A stretch of 64,000 nt of DNA from positions 8,055,170 to 8,119,169 of the forward strand of contig CM050655.1 in assembly GCA_027574665.1 (NCBI GenBank), written 5' to 3'. Positions 21,885 to 34,309 of the stretch are shown piece by piece. The first letter of the stretch is position 1, and each line of letters starts with the position of its first letter. Made by a program: the position numbers and the translations under genes. The stretch is from Rhynochetos jubatus (Eukaryota; Chordata; Aves; Eurypygiformes; Rhynochetidae). The notes beneath the pieces were generated by a model, which saw only the letters and a program-made list of their open reading frames with translations, had not been told where the DNA came from and did no database searches.

Positions 21885-23543
21885 GCGCTGCGCGCATCAC
21901 GACACAGCGCGGTGCGGGGGGGCGGACAGCAACAAGTGCGGGCGGCGGCGGCGGCGCCGCGGCCGGGGCGACCCCTGGCGCTCGCCCGCCGCACCGCGGG
22001 GCCGCCGCCGCCGCCCCGGCTATAGCGCGGGGGGCGGCCGGAGCTCAGGCCGGCTGGGCACGCTGAAACGGTCCCCTCGGGCTTCAGAATGCGGGGTGGG
22101 GTGCGCGCTGGGGTGGGCTGGGATGCCGGCAGAGACCGGTCCCCGGGCTGTCACCCAGCGCCGGTGGCTCGTGCGCATCCTGGATGGGTAAGCCCAGCAG
22201 AACGGCTCAGGGATGTTGCGGGGAGTAGCCCTTGTGGCCACTGAAGGCCGACGCTGTGTGCTCAGTCGCCCAGGGGAGGATGTTTTGCAGGGGCTTGGGG
22301 GGGCGTGGGGGGTGATGCAAGGGAGAACTGCGCCTCCACACATCCCCGTGGAACGGGGAGCGCTGCTCCGTTTCGCCCCCAGTGAACTACCAGCCGGAAT
22401 AACTCGCGTTTCTTCAGCGATTCACCTTTGTGTCCCCTGACCTGGGCATGTTTAATCGGGGTTATGTGCTCACACAGATAAAACCGTCCCCAAACTATTG
22501 TTACAATATGTTGGGCACAAACAGGTTTTTATTTGTTTATTCATTTTCTTTATCTCAGGCAGGTGGGGCTGCTCCTTTCCCACAATATATAATCAAGTAC
22601 CAAAGAGCGCGTTCCATCTCCGTTTGTGCCCGAATCCCTCCGATTCTGCCCCAGCTGCTGGGGCCTGGGCGCTGCCAGCAGCCTCAGTGCTGGCCCTGGT
22701 CTCCTGGCCGCTGCACGGAGCATCGCCCACGGCTCCGTGGCAGAGCCCACCCTGTTTTCCAAGCCTCGGCACTGTCGCTGCCGTCCATTCCGTGTAAGGT
22801 GGGGAGGCTGGACAGGGACAAGGGCACACTTTGGTCCTCTCAGCCCCGCGGCGGGGGTTGTGCGTGATGACCCAAGCCATCACTCCATGCACTGAGCTCC
22901 CGCAGGTCTCGCGGAGGACTCCTCATCTCCCGCAGGTACGGGCTTGCTTCACTCGAAGCAAAGGCGCACCGTGGGGGCCATCTCCCCATCACCCCCGCAG
23001 GTCCCTTCCCTGCCACCCTCACAGTGTCCGTGGGGCAGGGGAGGGGGCCCAGCACTGGCAAAAAGGGGACTTCACCCTCCATCCCCAGGGCTCCCCACGG
23101 CCAGTGCTGCTGGCAGGACCCTCAGCGTCCTGCTCCGGTTCCTAACGCTGGTAGCGTTTTGAATGGGACAGCCGGCGAGGCTGCGGCAGCGCAGACAGCG
23201 CACGTTCCCAGCAGCAAGGGTACACGAGTTCATCGTTGCTCTGACTTCAGTTGCACAGGAGCCTTCTCCTCCTAAACACTCTTCATTCTTCCAAATAATA
23301 ATACTGAAAAAAAAAAAAAAAGAATACACAGCTTGTTTATAGCAGAAATTGAAATTCCACATATAATCAAAAGTTGGATTTTGCGCTGCAGGCACCGGAT
23401 AAGTTTCTTTGTATGAATATTTTGTATCTTCCTCTGGCCAAAAAGAAACGTGCAAAATGTTGTAATGTTTCTGCGCTTTCCTTTGGACATTCCAGGCTTT
23501 TGCCTAAGCTTCTCATAAAAAGCTGTTTTCAGTGGAGGGGGGC

Positions 23544-23564
23544 GGGGGGGGGGGGGGGGGGGGG
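23544..23564 (+). repeat. 21-base G run
   Basis: This is the longest G run in the window, preceded by GGAGGGGGGC, in the intergenic region about 3.2 kb upstream of the ARID5B ATG. Confidence 0.85.
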
Positions 23565-24839
23565 ATGGGAAAGCAGCCTGCAGTATGCTGAGTCAATAAA
23601 GTAATGCAAAACCATAAAACACAGCCATGATAACGACAGAAGATCTATAGATTACAGAGGAAACAAGATGGGGATCAGGCGGAGTGGGAGCTGGGGATGA
23701 ATATATAAAAGCCAAAACAGGACCGGTCCTAACCAGCAGCCAAAGTTGACCCAAAAAGCATTTAATGCGTTAATTTATTAAATACCTTCATTTTCATGCC
23801 TTACAATTAAAAATAGTTGTGGTCAGGCATGTTGGGAGACAGGAAGCGATTGGAGTCTTCAAGCCCGGCTTTACGCTTGGAAGGAAACCCGGCCTGACCC
23901 GCTCGGCGAGCTGGGCTGTGCCTGCACGGCACTGGCGAGCCAGCGTTCCTTCGGGGTGCTGTGGTTCACTTCCCGATTTTCTACTCCCAGCCTTTCTCTT
24001 CCAGGCTTCTAAGACACGGAGGAGTTGCACGGGGAGTGCTCTGGGTGGGAGATGGAGCCACGGCGGAGCTGCGAGGGCGATGCGAGGCCCTGCTCCCGCT
24101 GGGAGTGTGGGGAGGGAGGCAAAGCCCTTGGAAGATGCCAGGAGGCCCCGTGTTCATTTCAGCAGGTTTTGGGATCGGTCTCTCGCTCCGGGAGCCCTTT
24201 AGATCAGACGTTCAAATCACCAGCTCGACGCACGGAATAAACCAGGAGTCAGAGCGTTTACCTTCCCTCTAAAACATCCACCAGCCCCAATCGGTGACCT
24301 GACCGAGCATAAAACCACACAGGCCAGCACCTTTCAAATCCCAGCCTCTAATTCCGATGTGCACTTGGGCTTATTTTCATTCACCTTGCGTTTCTTTTTG
24401 CCGTCCTGGCATCACATTTTTAAGCTTCCCCCCCGGACTGGTAGGAGCTCGCCTGGAACAAGCACCCCACTGCCCCAGAGCTCCCGGACGGGGCTGGTTA
24501 AGAAAAATAATCGTCACCGAGCAGGGAGAGATTTAACAGTAAAAAACTGACCCGGGTGGGACGGATCCTGTGAAAACGCAGAAACTTGGAGGGGGCCTGG
24601 ATGGCCAGGGCGTTAGGAGCCCTGTCACAAGGCGTGCAGCTGTGGGACGGGATGGGACGAGCCGGCGGTTTGGCAGCCCCAAAACTACTTGCTTGACTCT
24701 CCCGGCAGCAGCCAGCGGAGGCGGCTGGTACCTGCTGCCTGGAAAGCTGGTTTCCCGCGGCGGCACGGGGTGGTGGGTCAGCCGAACCAGAGCCCACGCA
24801 GTTTCTGCCTCATCGTTTGCTAACCAAGATACACTTTTC

Positions 24840-25200
24840 AGATGCTGTTAATTGAGTCTGATGAATTTTGCTCCAGTGGGACCTATTACGGGCAAAAATA
24901 CAAGTGACATCAGAGCCATAACTCATAAAAATCAAGTCCCTGAATTACATCTGAGAGCAATATGAAAATGCAAGTGGGATTTCAAATGGTATCAAATAAC
25001 TTTCTGTCATACCTTATTAATACCACGGAGCTAATAGAAACAGCTATATTATCATCCTAATGTCATTATACATATATAACACACACGCGCGCGTACACAC
25101 AAACAGTCTGTGTAATTATAACAACATTATTTTGTTCACACAGCCTGAAAAATGTGATTAGATGGTGGCTTTGAAATGGCAATATTCAATCAGGTATGAC
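24840..25200. promoter_or_regulatory. candidate conserved non-coding block
   Basis: A complex AT-rich block contains TTAATTGA, CTTATTAATACC and GCTAATAG cores and is interrupted only by a short CA/CG run near 25,080. It lies about 4.5 kb upstream of the ARID5B ATG. The regulatory reading is inference. Confidence 0.3.
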
Positions 25201-28200
25201 TTGTATATTGGCTCAGAGCACAGTCTTCTACTTATGTAAAATTATGCCTTGTTATGCACAGCGGTAGCGCGGACGGCTGCGAAGGGAAGCGGGCGCCGAG
25301 GCCACAGAGATCATTTCGTCGTGAGTAGGAAGGGCAGAATGGCCGTTTCAAAGCTGAGACGCCGTCACTGTCCAGCTAGCTATCCCCAGCTTTCCTTTCG
25401 TGCCTGTATCGCTTCAGAAAATATGCTAATTTATCTGCTAAAAATAGCTGCCTTCTCACAAAATCCTAAATAAAATCTCTCCACTGGAAACCGCCCGAAA
25501 CGCACCCAAACTATTTCTGGTTTAATTCACGAAGCTCGCAAGGGGACGTCGCCTGGTAGGGCTTCGGATGGGCTTCGGTTTCCAAACGGTGCGCAGGAAA
25601 CACGCACACCAGCCTTTTCACATCCAGCTCCTGTCAAATAATTTACCTCAACTGTTTTCAGTGAAAATATACGTCTGTATATATATCCCTGCGCGATGGG
25701 GATGGCTGGAGCTGGAAATATCGTCGTAAGAATGCCAGGCCATATTTACCCAAGTCAGTGGTCAAAGCGAGTTGCTATTCTCGGTGTGCCAGATTTAAAT
25801 CGGTTTAAGTAAACAAGCTGACCTCTTTCCATTTAGCAGGTCTTAGCCGTCACGGCTTGTTTTTCTGACAAAATTATTTCTTCTTTCTTTTTTTTTTTTA
25901 TTATAAATTTGGTGGGCCCCAGAGGAGGGTGAGCAGCTATGTCGGAGGGAGCAGCCTGTGCTGCTGGGGAGCAAGCCAGGGAAGGCGAGGTAGGTTTCCC
26001 CGGCAAGAGATGCACCAGCCAAACTCAAAATTTGCCTTCTTCTACCCTGTCCTCGTTTGAAAGCAGGGGACTTCACCTCCTCATTGACTCGGAATGCCTG
26101 GCTCACGTCTAATTGCTTACGGCAACTCTTGCTCTCCTGTTTTGGGATGGAGTTCTCCCGTTTTTCCCAGTTTGGTTTGTGCCAGGACATGTGACCTCTC
26201 GGTCGTCGAGACCTTTTCCAACAGCACTAGGATGAGATGCAGTGGCGCAGAGAAAGGGCTCCTGAAGTCCCCTGAGTAATTCCAGGGCTGCTGGCCAGTC
26301 CCGCCCTCGCAGCGGGAGGACACGGGGCTGGTGCGCCCACCACCACGACCTCGCTCTTCCCTTTGCACGCACACCTTTTCCCTGTAAGCTCTACCAGCCA
26401 CTTCTACGCACTCATTCCCGTGTCGCCGTCCTTTATCTGCGTTACAAAGGCAATGAAACTGATGAGTCAATCACCCAGCGCTATTTAGCAACGTTTAACC
26501 TTTGGCTAAGCTGTCTTCAAGCTGTTCCTACCTGAGGACATACTCGAGCAAACAATCTGCTGGAGACTGCCCTGAAACTCACCTCCTCCCCAGTTTTGCC
26601 TGAAAAAGGCTTTTGGCATCTGTGCCAAGCAGCAGCAGGGGAGAAACAGAGCAAAATAGCTCCTGGTACCCCAACTCCACGGCCTGAAGGCCACTTCTTG
26701 CCTTGCAGGACAACTGGACCGACCAGCAGGTGCTCCTCTGCCCTGGAGGTCCCTGGCGCTGGCATTACAGGGGACCTCCCTTCGGCACCTCCCACCGACC
26801 CGGCCTAACAGTCGGGCTGAAATAGCTACCGATGATAACCACCAGACGTGTCTGGTAGACACTGGAGAGGACGCAGAAATCATTCCTCCTCCTCTCAATT
26901 CAGGTACACGTGTCAAACTAAAATAGGAGAAGGGAAAAGGAATTGATCTGTAGGTCCAGCTCTGCCAAACGCACGGGATTATCCAGACGCTGTTTCCAGG
27001 GTATCTGCCATACCAGAGAGACTTTATTCTCCTCCTTTCCAACTCCTTTCCTTACCCAAGTCAGCCCTGGATGTTTCCACAGTACAGGAATCTCTGAGGT
27101 CTAACCATGGTGGATCCAAGCCTCTGGGGATGACGGAGTTGATTTTTTTTTATTTTAAATCCTCTTGAGAAACAGATGCTTTGGCTCATCTTCATTATAC
27201 CTACCCTGATTTATTTTAATTGCTCTGGGTATCCAGAATACTACGATTGCATAATCGCATGCACATGCCTTTAAAAGGAAGCCTTGGCTGCAACGCCAGG
27301 AAGGCGATGTTAAATACGGAAAAAGTACTATGCAAAGTCTCATTTATTTTGGAAATCACTGGAAAGAGTTCTGAAAATTCACAGCAAAACATATGCCACA
27401 TTTGAATAATGAATTTGAGAGGTGCTTCACCTAGCTTTGCAATAAAAGGGGCTCTGAAAATTGCAGTCCTTCAAAAATGTCTCCCTCTCAACCCCTGAAT
27501 TTCAGTGAATCAGGGGACATTTAGGTCCACGGTGGCAGCCCTGGGGTTGGCTACCCAGGGCAAGGCAAGAGCCGTCTGGCTGGGACTGCACACCTACGGC
27601 GATTGCTTCCACCCTGTACGAAAATAACCAGAGCACAGTAACCCCAGAGAAAACCCATTTACAGCAGAGTCAGTGGGAGCCGCGGACTGGAGACTGCGGG
27701 AGAGGAGATGGCCTGGTGAGATCTGCCCTTCCTGGGTTCAGAAATACAGGACTCCATCTCAATAAAACAAAGCTGGAATAACAGGGCTGCAGAGAAATAC
27801 CTGAATGCCATCCCATTGTCTTACCCGATGCAAATCACAAGATGCCAAATATTGTCTGCTGGGGAAAAAGGATCTGCAGAAACCTCCTTCCAGTTAAGAA
27901 AAATATGTTAGTTAAGGGACTTTATAGCTGGACCTAGGAAAAGGACTTATTTTGAAGTCATGCCAATATATCTTATCTGTTATTAAGAGAGAGAGAGCTG
28001 TATCTTAAAAAAAGCTTTTTCTTTCTCTGTATTTTTTTAAAATTTGTCTCATTGAACAAATTAATACCTGTCATAAATACTGTCCTTGAAGCCAGTGGGG
28101 TACTTTGTGAAAGAATTTGAGCAAAAACCACAAAAAAAAAAAAAAAGCCTCAAACCCTGCCCTTACCTTTGGCTTATTGATATGCTTTCCTGTCTTCTAG

Positions 28201-28375
28201 CGAAAGGAAAAGCCATGAATTTTATAGGTTACCTACACTGTATTAATTATTTAGAAACATGCAACCGAGATGCTGTTTTGCAGGAAACGTATTCGATTTA
28301 TCCTCACCAGCCTTAGCGTACACGCAGAGAAACATTACGTGTGCAACCCCTGCCTTTGGGTGCACAACAGGTATC

Positions 28376-28397
28376 GGGGGGGTGGGGGTGGGGGGGC
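28376..28397 (+). repeat. G-rich tract
   Basis: Runs of seven, five and seven G are separated by single T, in the intergenic region. The pattern fits a quadruplex motif with short loops. Confidence 0.75.
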
Positions 28398-30139
28398 GAG
28401 TAACCCAACGGGCTCTGCAGAGTGCTGGGATAAGCACCCCAATAAACTTCACAGGTGAAGGAGGAGGCCCATCATCCGACCTTCTGGTCTTGAAGAGGAA
28501 CCGTGAGCACTTTTCACTTGATTTCACATGGTATCGTTTATCTGGGACCCAACCGGATTCACGTAGATTCGGGAGTAGCTCTTTGCCGTGACCGACCCCA
28601 GGAGTGCAGTCAGCGCTAGCGTGCCCGACTGGCAGGAGCTTTGAAAACGGGGCGTGCGAGGGGCTGTGAACAGGCGCCAATGCCACAGTTTACAGGCTTT
28701 ACCTTTTAAACGCCCACAGATTTACTTTGGGTTGGCAGACAATAATTAGATTCACGTTTGGGAGAAGAAGCCCACGGAGACTATCAGGAATATTAATGCT
28801 ATCACAGAAGTTTATTGGTGCCTGCGTGTCGAGAAGTAAGGAAACCCTCTGGGGTCTGTTGCACTACCAGCAATTATCACGCAAGACGGTTCCTGGTCTT
28901 GTTCCTCCCTCCGATGGGGTTTGGAAAATAAAGGCTCCAAGACCGGTCTTTGGGAGGCGGTTGGGTTTTTAAGCAGGGCGGGTGTTTCCTCCATGGCCTT
29001 CTGCAAACCTCCCTCTCTCAAACAAGAGCTGAGGGCTTTCCCTGTCCACCCTCCTCCGAAGCGTTGCCATTTCTAGCTCAACAAACCCGCGTGCCTCGTG
29101 CCTGTGAAATTCGTAGGTGCACCTGCCGTCGCACAGAAATAAAATAACCCTGCAGACGTGGGTTCACGTGCCTCTTTTGTTCACGTCCGTCAAGCCAAGC
29201 TACAGCCCTTCGCTCCCCGCTTTCCCCTTGTGCCCCCGTCTCTGCTGGGGGAGAGGTGTCACCAGGTGGAAGCGTGGCAAGGTTGAGAGGCGTCCCCAGG
29301 ACGGGATTTACGGTGGAAGCCTTGCTGTTTATTCAGACACCAAGAAGTAGTCAGTGATCAGCTTCGTGAGGAACAAGCCATCAAGATGTGAGCGTGGGTT
29401 CTGGAAACCTCTCCCAGGCACGCCAGAAACCCATCCTGTGCCTTCTTCTCTTTCTCTGTTAGTGGGTTAAGGGCTGTGAAACCTTGTGCCTGTTATCTAG
29501 GCTGGGACCTAGTGCCGTGATCAGTCTTTCTGAAAGGTTTGCATTCTTTTAAGCTCTGTATACATTGAATAAGGAAAAAAAATCAAAAGAAAAGGTAAAG
29601 GTTAGCAGTCCACCTGACCAGTCAGGCTGGAACCCCTTGGCACTGCTTCCCCAAGGCAGTGGTGCCGCAGAAATCAACGGGCTGGTGACAGGAGCACTCG
29701 GGCAGAGGGGAGTGCTCTGGAGGAGATCTGCTTCTCTTGAAAGCTTCATCAAGGCTCCTCCACCCAGGAGGTGCGGGTAAAGATGAACCAGATCTCTCCA
29801 ACTTCAGCACGAACTCGCTCACGCCTGGTTCCAGAGGGGCTGCAGCACATGTGCAGAAGTCCAACCATATTCACATTTTGACCCAAAATACGGAACAGGC
29901 GCTCACTGTTTTTTCCCAGGTGGCACAAGCCTGGCCCCTCGCCGGGAGAATCACGCCAACCCCACTGAAGTGCTGCCAGAGCCTTCGCTGCTGGATGTGG
30001 TACCCGTTAGCATCCTCCCGACACAGACGCATCGGCAAACCTCACGCACTACAGATGAGGCCTTAAATTGGTTTTGGTTAAACTCCTGCCACTCGGTGTG
30101 CTTGGAGAAGCGGGGCATTTGCTGATGGAGGAGCTCCTG

Positions 30140-30560
30140 GCTGTTACATTTAATTAAAGATTCTGCTGAAGGTTCTGCTTAAAATAACAAAGCTTGCTGC
30201 TTAGAAAAGCGTAGGTGATTCCCCCAGAGGCCTGGCCAGCATTCCTGCCTCTATTGTACAACATTATTGATTAATCAAAACTAATGCTCGCAGCTGTTGC
30301 CCGATGGATAATGTCTTTGGTGTTTGCCTGCATATAATTATTTACTACTTTATTGATGTTATTTATTTCTTCATTAAGTATTGTTGGCTGTTTAATTACG
30401 TGAAACACAACTGCAAGTGTCGCTGCTAAAAGCCACGGGAAGGACTGCCCAGAGCTGAAATCTTGCAACCATAAACTCTAAAAATAAATCTAAAGATAAA
30501 AATATTTTAGCCAACATTTTGAGTGAAGACCATCAAACCACAAGCCCATTATGTGTCATC
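30140..30560. promoter_or_regulatory. candidate conserved non-coding block
   Basis: The block has TTTAATTAAAG, the palindrome GATTAATC at 30,269-30,276 and TTTAATTACG, in non-repetitive sequence about 10 kb upstream of ARID5B. The homeodomain-site density suggests an enhancer. Confidence 0.3.
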
Positions 30561-33165
30561 TGGAGGCTGATGCCGGAGCACCATGTTCGGGGAGATTTGC
30601 AATGCTGATTTGATTGCGCACGGCAGAGGACTTCTGCAGACTTGTGTGTTTTATTAGCTCTCCGAAACATATAAGAAAGGTCCCTATCTTATTCTTGGTA
30701 GCTGAATGTTTGAAATAAATGAAAGGGGAACTCTGACTTCTCAAAGCTTACAGTCAGGAGTGCCTAATCAAGCCTCTTTCAAAAATCAACTCCTGTGCCG
30801 AGATCCGAGGACCTCCCAGGCCAGATGCTGGCTCTGCCCAGCACCCCAGTGACACCCCAGGGTCTCTCCAAGAGCTTGCTCCAGGCCCTCCCTTCTGCCC
30901 TCCTGGCTCTCCGTGGGCCCCTGTGCCCTCCCAACCCCAGCACCCCACTGCCCTTGCCCTCCTCAGAAGCACCAGGCACAGCTGCTGCAACGGGTCTATG
31001 GCCAACCTCACTGAATTAGGGAGCTGACATCTAGCCCTTGGTTCCACGTGGGACAGGAAGGGATGACCTGAGGCTTACTTAGCTCGTGATGTAAGACCAA
31101 CCTTAACAGAACCACTTTTCCTTGCCAAGAGCAAGCCATGGGTGTTTGGGGGCAAAATCAACATCTTAAATTCTATCTGGAAACCAAGGGGCAGCAAGGA
31201 CAAACCAGATTTAAGACATGTTGTGGCTCTCAGCAATCTCTAGGTACTTACTGTTTGTTGTGGTAAAAAACCAGCCAGGTATGTGACTACAAATATGGTA
31301 GTAGAGAACTTGGAAGGATCTTCTCAGTCTGCAAACAAACCAGAGGACCCACAGTCCCTGCAGTAGCTCACAAATCATTAACGCGCCTATAACAGATCAG
31401 AAATAGCCTCTGTACCTGCCTACTCATAAAATAAAACTGCCTTTTCTGACATCCTTCCCAAAGAGCCCTCATCGTGCCCTTTCCCCAGGGCAGGAGAACA
31501 AACAGCTCTGGCAGTCCTTGCTTGGCCATCAGTGCATTTGTTATTCGGTAGCTACTAGCCTGAATGTTTCTATGCAGCTCCCTACAAATCTCTTGCTTTC
31601 TTGGGAGGTAGTGCACTAACATCGGCGAGGTCTTGGCTCCTGCTTTATGTGAAGGATGTAAGACGGCCAGTAGCCAAACCTCTGACACCCCTATGCCCGC
31701 TGTCCTAGGGGAGGACCAGCCTAACGCCTTCATCAGGGCACCTGCATCCCTTCCAACTCATCTCAAGCCCAGAGCACGAGCAGAAGATGACTGTGGGGCC
31801 CAAGTTCTGCCCGTGCTCTCAACTAAAACCTGCACTCACCTCTTTTTCTAACTAAGACATGTTGGGAAAAACCTGAGAGAAATAGTACAGAGAGGAATGA
31901 TTAAAAAGAAGAAAAAGAAAAATGATGGGTCTGGGGACTTTGATCCCCATTTCCCTCTCTGTTTCCTCCCCAACCTCCACATTTTCATGCACTTCCTCCG
32001 CCTAGAGCCAGTTCTTCCTCTGCCTGTGTTTTGAAACGTCACAGTCTTTCCTGTATCCCTTGTGCCCACATTGTGAGGGTACCATGGGCACCCTTCCAGC
32101 AGGGATGCGCAGAGCCATGGGGACCACAGCCAGGATTTTCAAAGGAAGCTAAGGAAATCTTGATGGAGAACTTGGTGAGAATTTGGCACTTGGCACTCTT
32201 CTGCTCTTTTGAAAGTCCCACCCTGCAGGAAAAACCTAAACAAATGTATGCCCCAATGCTGATAAATCCATTTGGAAAGATATCAAAGAAAAACTTGCTG
32301 GGTTTGGAGACCTTTGAAGAAAGGGAAATATCCTGCCAACCTGACGCTGAGATCTATCTTGTTCCACCATGTGGTCCGAATCATGAGAGTCCTCCACGGC
32401 TCCCCTTCCTCCTCGGGGCGCGGAGGGCAGCACTGCCTTGCTGAAGAAAGGAATCTGGGGGCCAAGAGGACAGCATAATTTGAGGAAAATTCAAATGAAA
32501 AATTACTTGACAATGGAAGTTGTTACCGCGTCTAAAAATATCCCAGTGAGTCAGATTACTGAAAACGGCAAAGCTATGGAGCAAAACCATAGCCTCTTCT
32601 CAGCAGTCAGCTGGCTTCATTCACTAGCCTGGCATCTCTCTCTCCTTATGTTTTTAATATCACGAGAGTGGGGTTTTTTTAAGCCTACAATAAGTTAATG
32701 TTTAATGGATCGCCCTGTACAGTTCTTGGTGTTTACATGTTCTCCAACTAGCCAAATTTGTAAAGCAAATTAAAAGCCTGTAAGACCAGGACAAGTGAAT
32801 GACAGATATTTGTTGCTCATAAACTATCGCCCCATTCAGTCCCCCATACCCCCCAAATAAACGGTTTCAATTATGTTTTCACCTTCCCCAGCAATATTAA
32901 CGTCCCCCGCCGTTGCCGGCCAGGGCTGTCGCTCCTTCGCCTGCAGCGGTGACCGCTTTGTGCACATAGGCTTCCTGCGAGTGTGCGCCCTTGCGTGGTG
33001 CCGCAGCCCCCGCATTTGTGGGGTAACCTATTAAACCAGGTTGGCTGGGGACCAGGCGTGCTGGAGAAGCACGGGAGGAGGAAAGGCGGAGACTACAGCG
33101 GCGGCGGGGCCTTGTTGATACTGATGAGGTAGGTGGGTGTGGACCCTTTCTTCCACCGACCAAAG

Positions 33166-33174
33166 TATAAATAG
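33166..33174 (+). promoter_or_regulatory. TATAAATAG box in CpG-containing sequence
   Basis: A good TATA box lies in a locally GC- and CpG-rich area (about 32.9-33.65 kb), followed at a plausible distance by GGGTGAGC, a possible splice donor. It is a candidate promoter for a non-coding transcript; no protein gene is seen downstream. Confidence 0.25.
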
Positions 33175-34309
33175 CCAGCGAGAGTTTTCCACTCCCCGAC
33201 GGGCAGATCGCTGCCGGGTGAGCTGTTCCCAACACCACGCCATCACGGACTCGCCTGGGTTCTCCGGTTGTCACTCGTAGGTGTCTTGACCCAGTCAGTC
33301 TACAGGCGCCGGGACCCCTCCTGCCTTCAGACCCAGCCCAGGTGGGACCCTGGGCTCTGCCCCTGCGCCTGCCCGGGACCCTCCCAAGTTCCTCATTCCC
33401 CCCTCCCCCGACACCAATTGATGGGATAGCAGGGCAGCCCAGAGATGCCGCCTTCCCCACAGACACGCTGTATAGCTGAACAGTACCCACTCTGCATGTT
33501 GTTTTGGGTCCGTTTTCCACGTTTCCTGGCAATGTGACACGAGGTGGCCGATGTCCCCACGAGCCCCCTGCGCCTTGGTGGGAAGGGGCGAGTGAACCCC
33601 TCCTGTCCCAGCCTGCGCAGGGCAGCCAGCATCTCTAGTAACTCAGCACAGTGGGACCTAAGGAAATAAAATGCATTTTTTTAGGTTGAAATCAAGAGAA
33701 AAAGGAAATCAGGCCCGTGTCATCAATGGTAAAGCTCCCACTGGGGCCGGTGGGACCAGGATCAGGCTCAGGCTGCACCCCTGTGCTTTCCCAGGCTCAC
33801 GAGGATCTGAAATTCTGGATTTCAGATGATGGTTTATTTCTGGCTGACCTGTTTGGCTTGAACTGTTGCATGTTTTTGGCCGTTGGGTTTATTTTTAATC
33901 TACTGTGTTAGTAACAAAACGTTATCGACACGGTGTCGGTCCTACCCCTCCAACGGTTGGAAGTGCCCCAAACCCACCGCCATCCGCCCGCAAGACCATA
34001 AACGCACCACGGGGAGGAAGGGGCGAAGGGGCACGGGCACAACGCGCTCCCCCCGCCCCAGCAGGTCTAACAACGGACATCCCCACGGTGGGGGTAGCCA
34101 GGGAGGAACTGCCGACGGCGGGGAGGGGTTCTCTTACGCACACATTTGGGTTGGTTTTTGCCATTTGTGACATTCCTCTGGTTGTTGGTTTTATTTTTCC
34201 CTCCCTGCTATGTGAAGAACAAGATTTTATCTTCCCTTCCCACCGCCCCGTGCCTATTTCACTAAAACCTGCCTTTTGGGTCAGCACGCTGGTAGGAGAT
34301 TAATTTTAC

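Larger units (their letters stand above)
18850..22060. promoter_or_regulatory. ARID5B: CpG island spanning the ARID5B start
   Basis: CpG is very dense from about 18,850 to 22,060, with the peak around exons 1 and 2 and the 5' UTR (20.0-21.6 kb). The limits are judged by eye. The island is broken by short AT-rich islets near 19,300-19,450, 20,725-20,757, 20,957-20,992 and 21,820-21,870. Such an island at the first exon is typical of a developmental regulator. It also contains long G or C runs that make chance open frames abundant, so I do not call any of the many long frames here except the ARID5B exons. Confidence 0.9.
22061..34300. other. intergenic sequence upstream of ARID5B, proximal part
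   Basis: No supportable gene is seen. The stretch mixes moderate-GC sequence with AT-rich blocks (about 23.58-23.83 kb, 24.85-25.2 kb and 30.14-30.56 kb). Homopolymers include A15 at 23,307-23,321 and an A run at about 28,131-28,146. A CA/CG alternating run lies at about 25,073-25,100. Open frames of 80-210 codons between 22 and 34 kb lack splice or family support. Confidence 0.7.

Noticed and set aside
33849..34230. Two similar T/G-rich stretches that could be a tandem duplication or LTR pair
   Set aside because: Similarity is loose and limited to T-rich words; no terminal TG/CA repeats, primer-binding site or coding remnants were seen.
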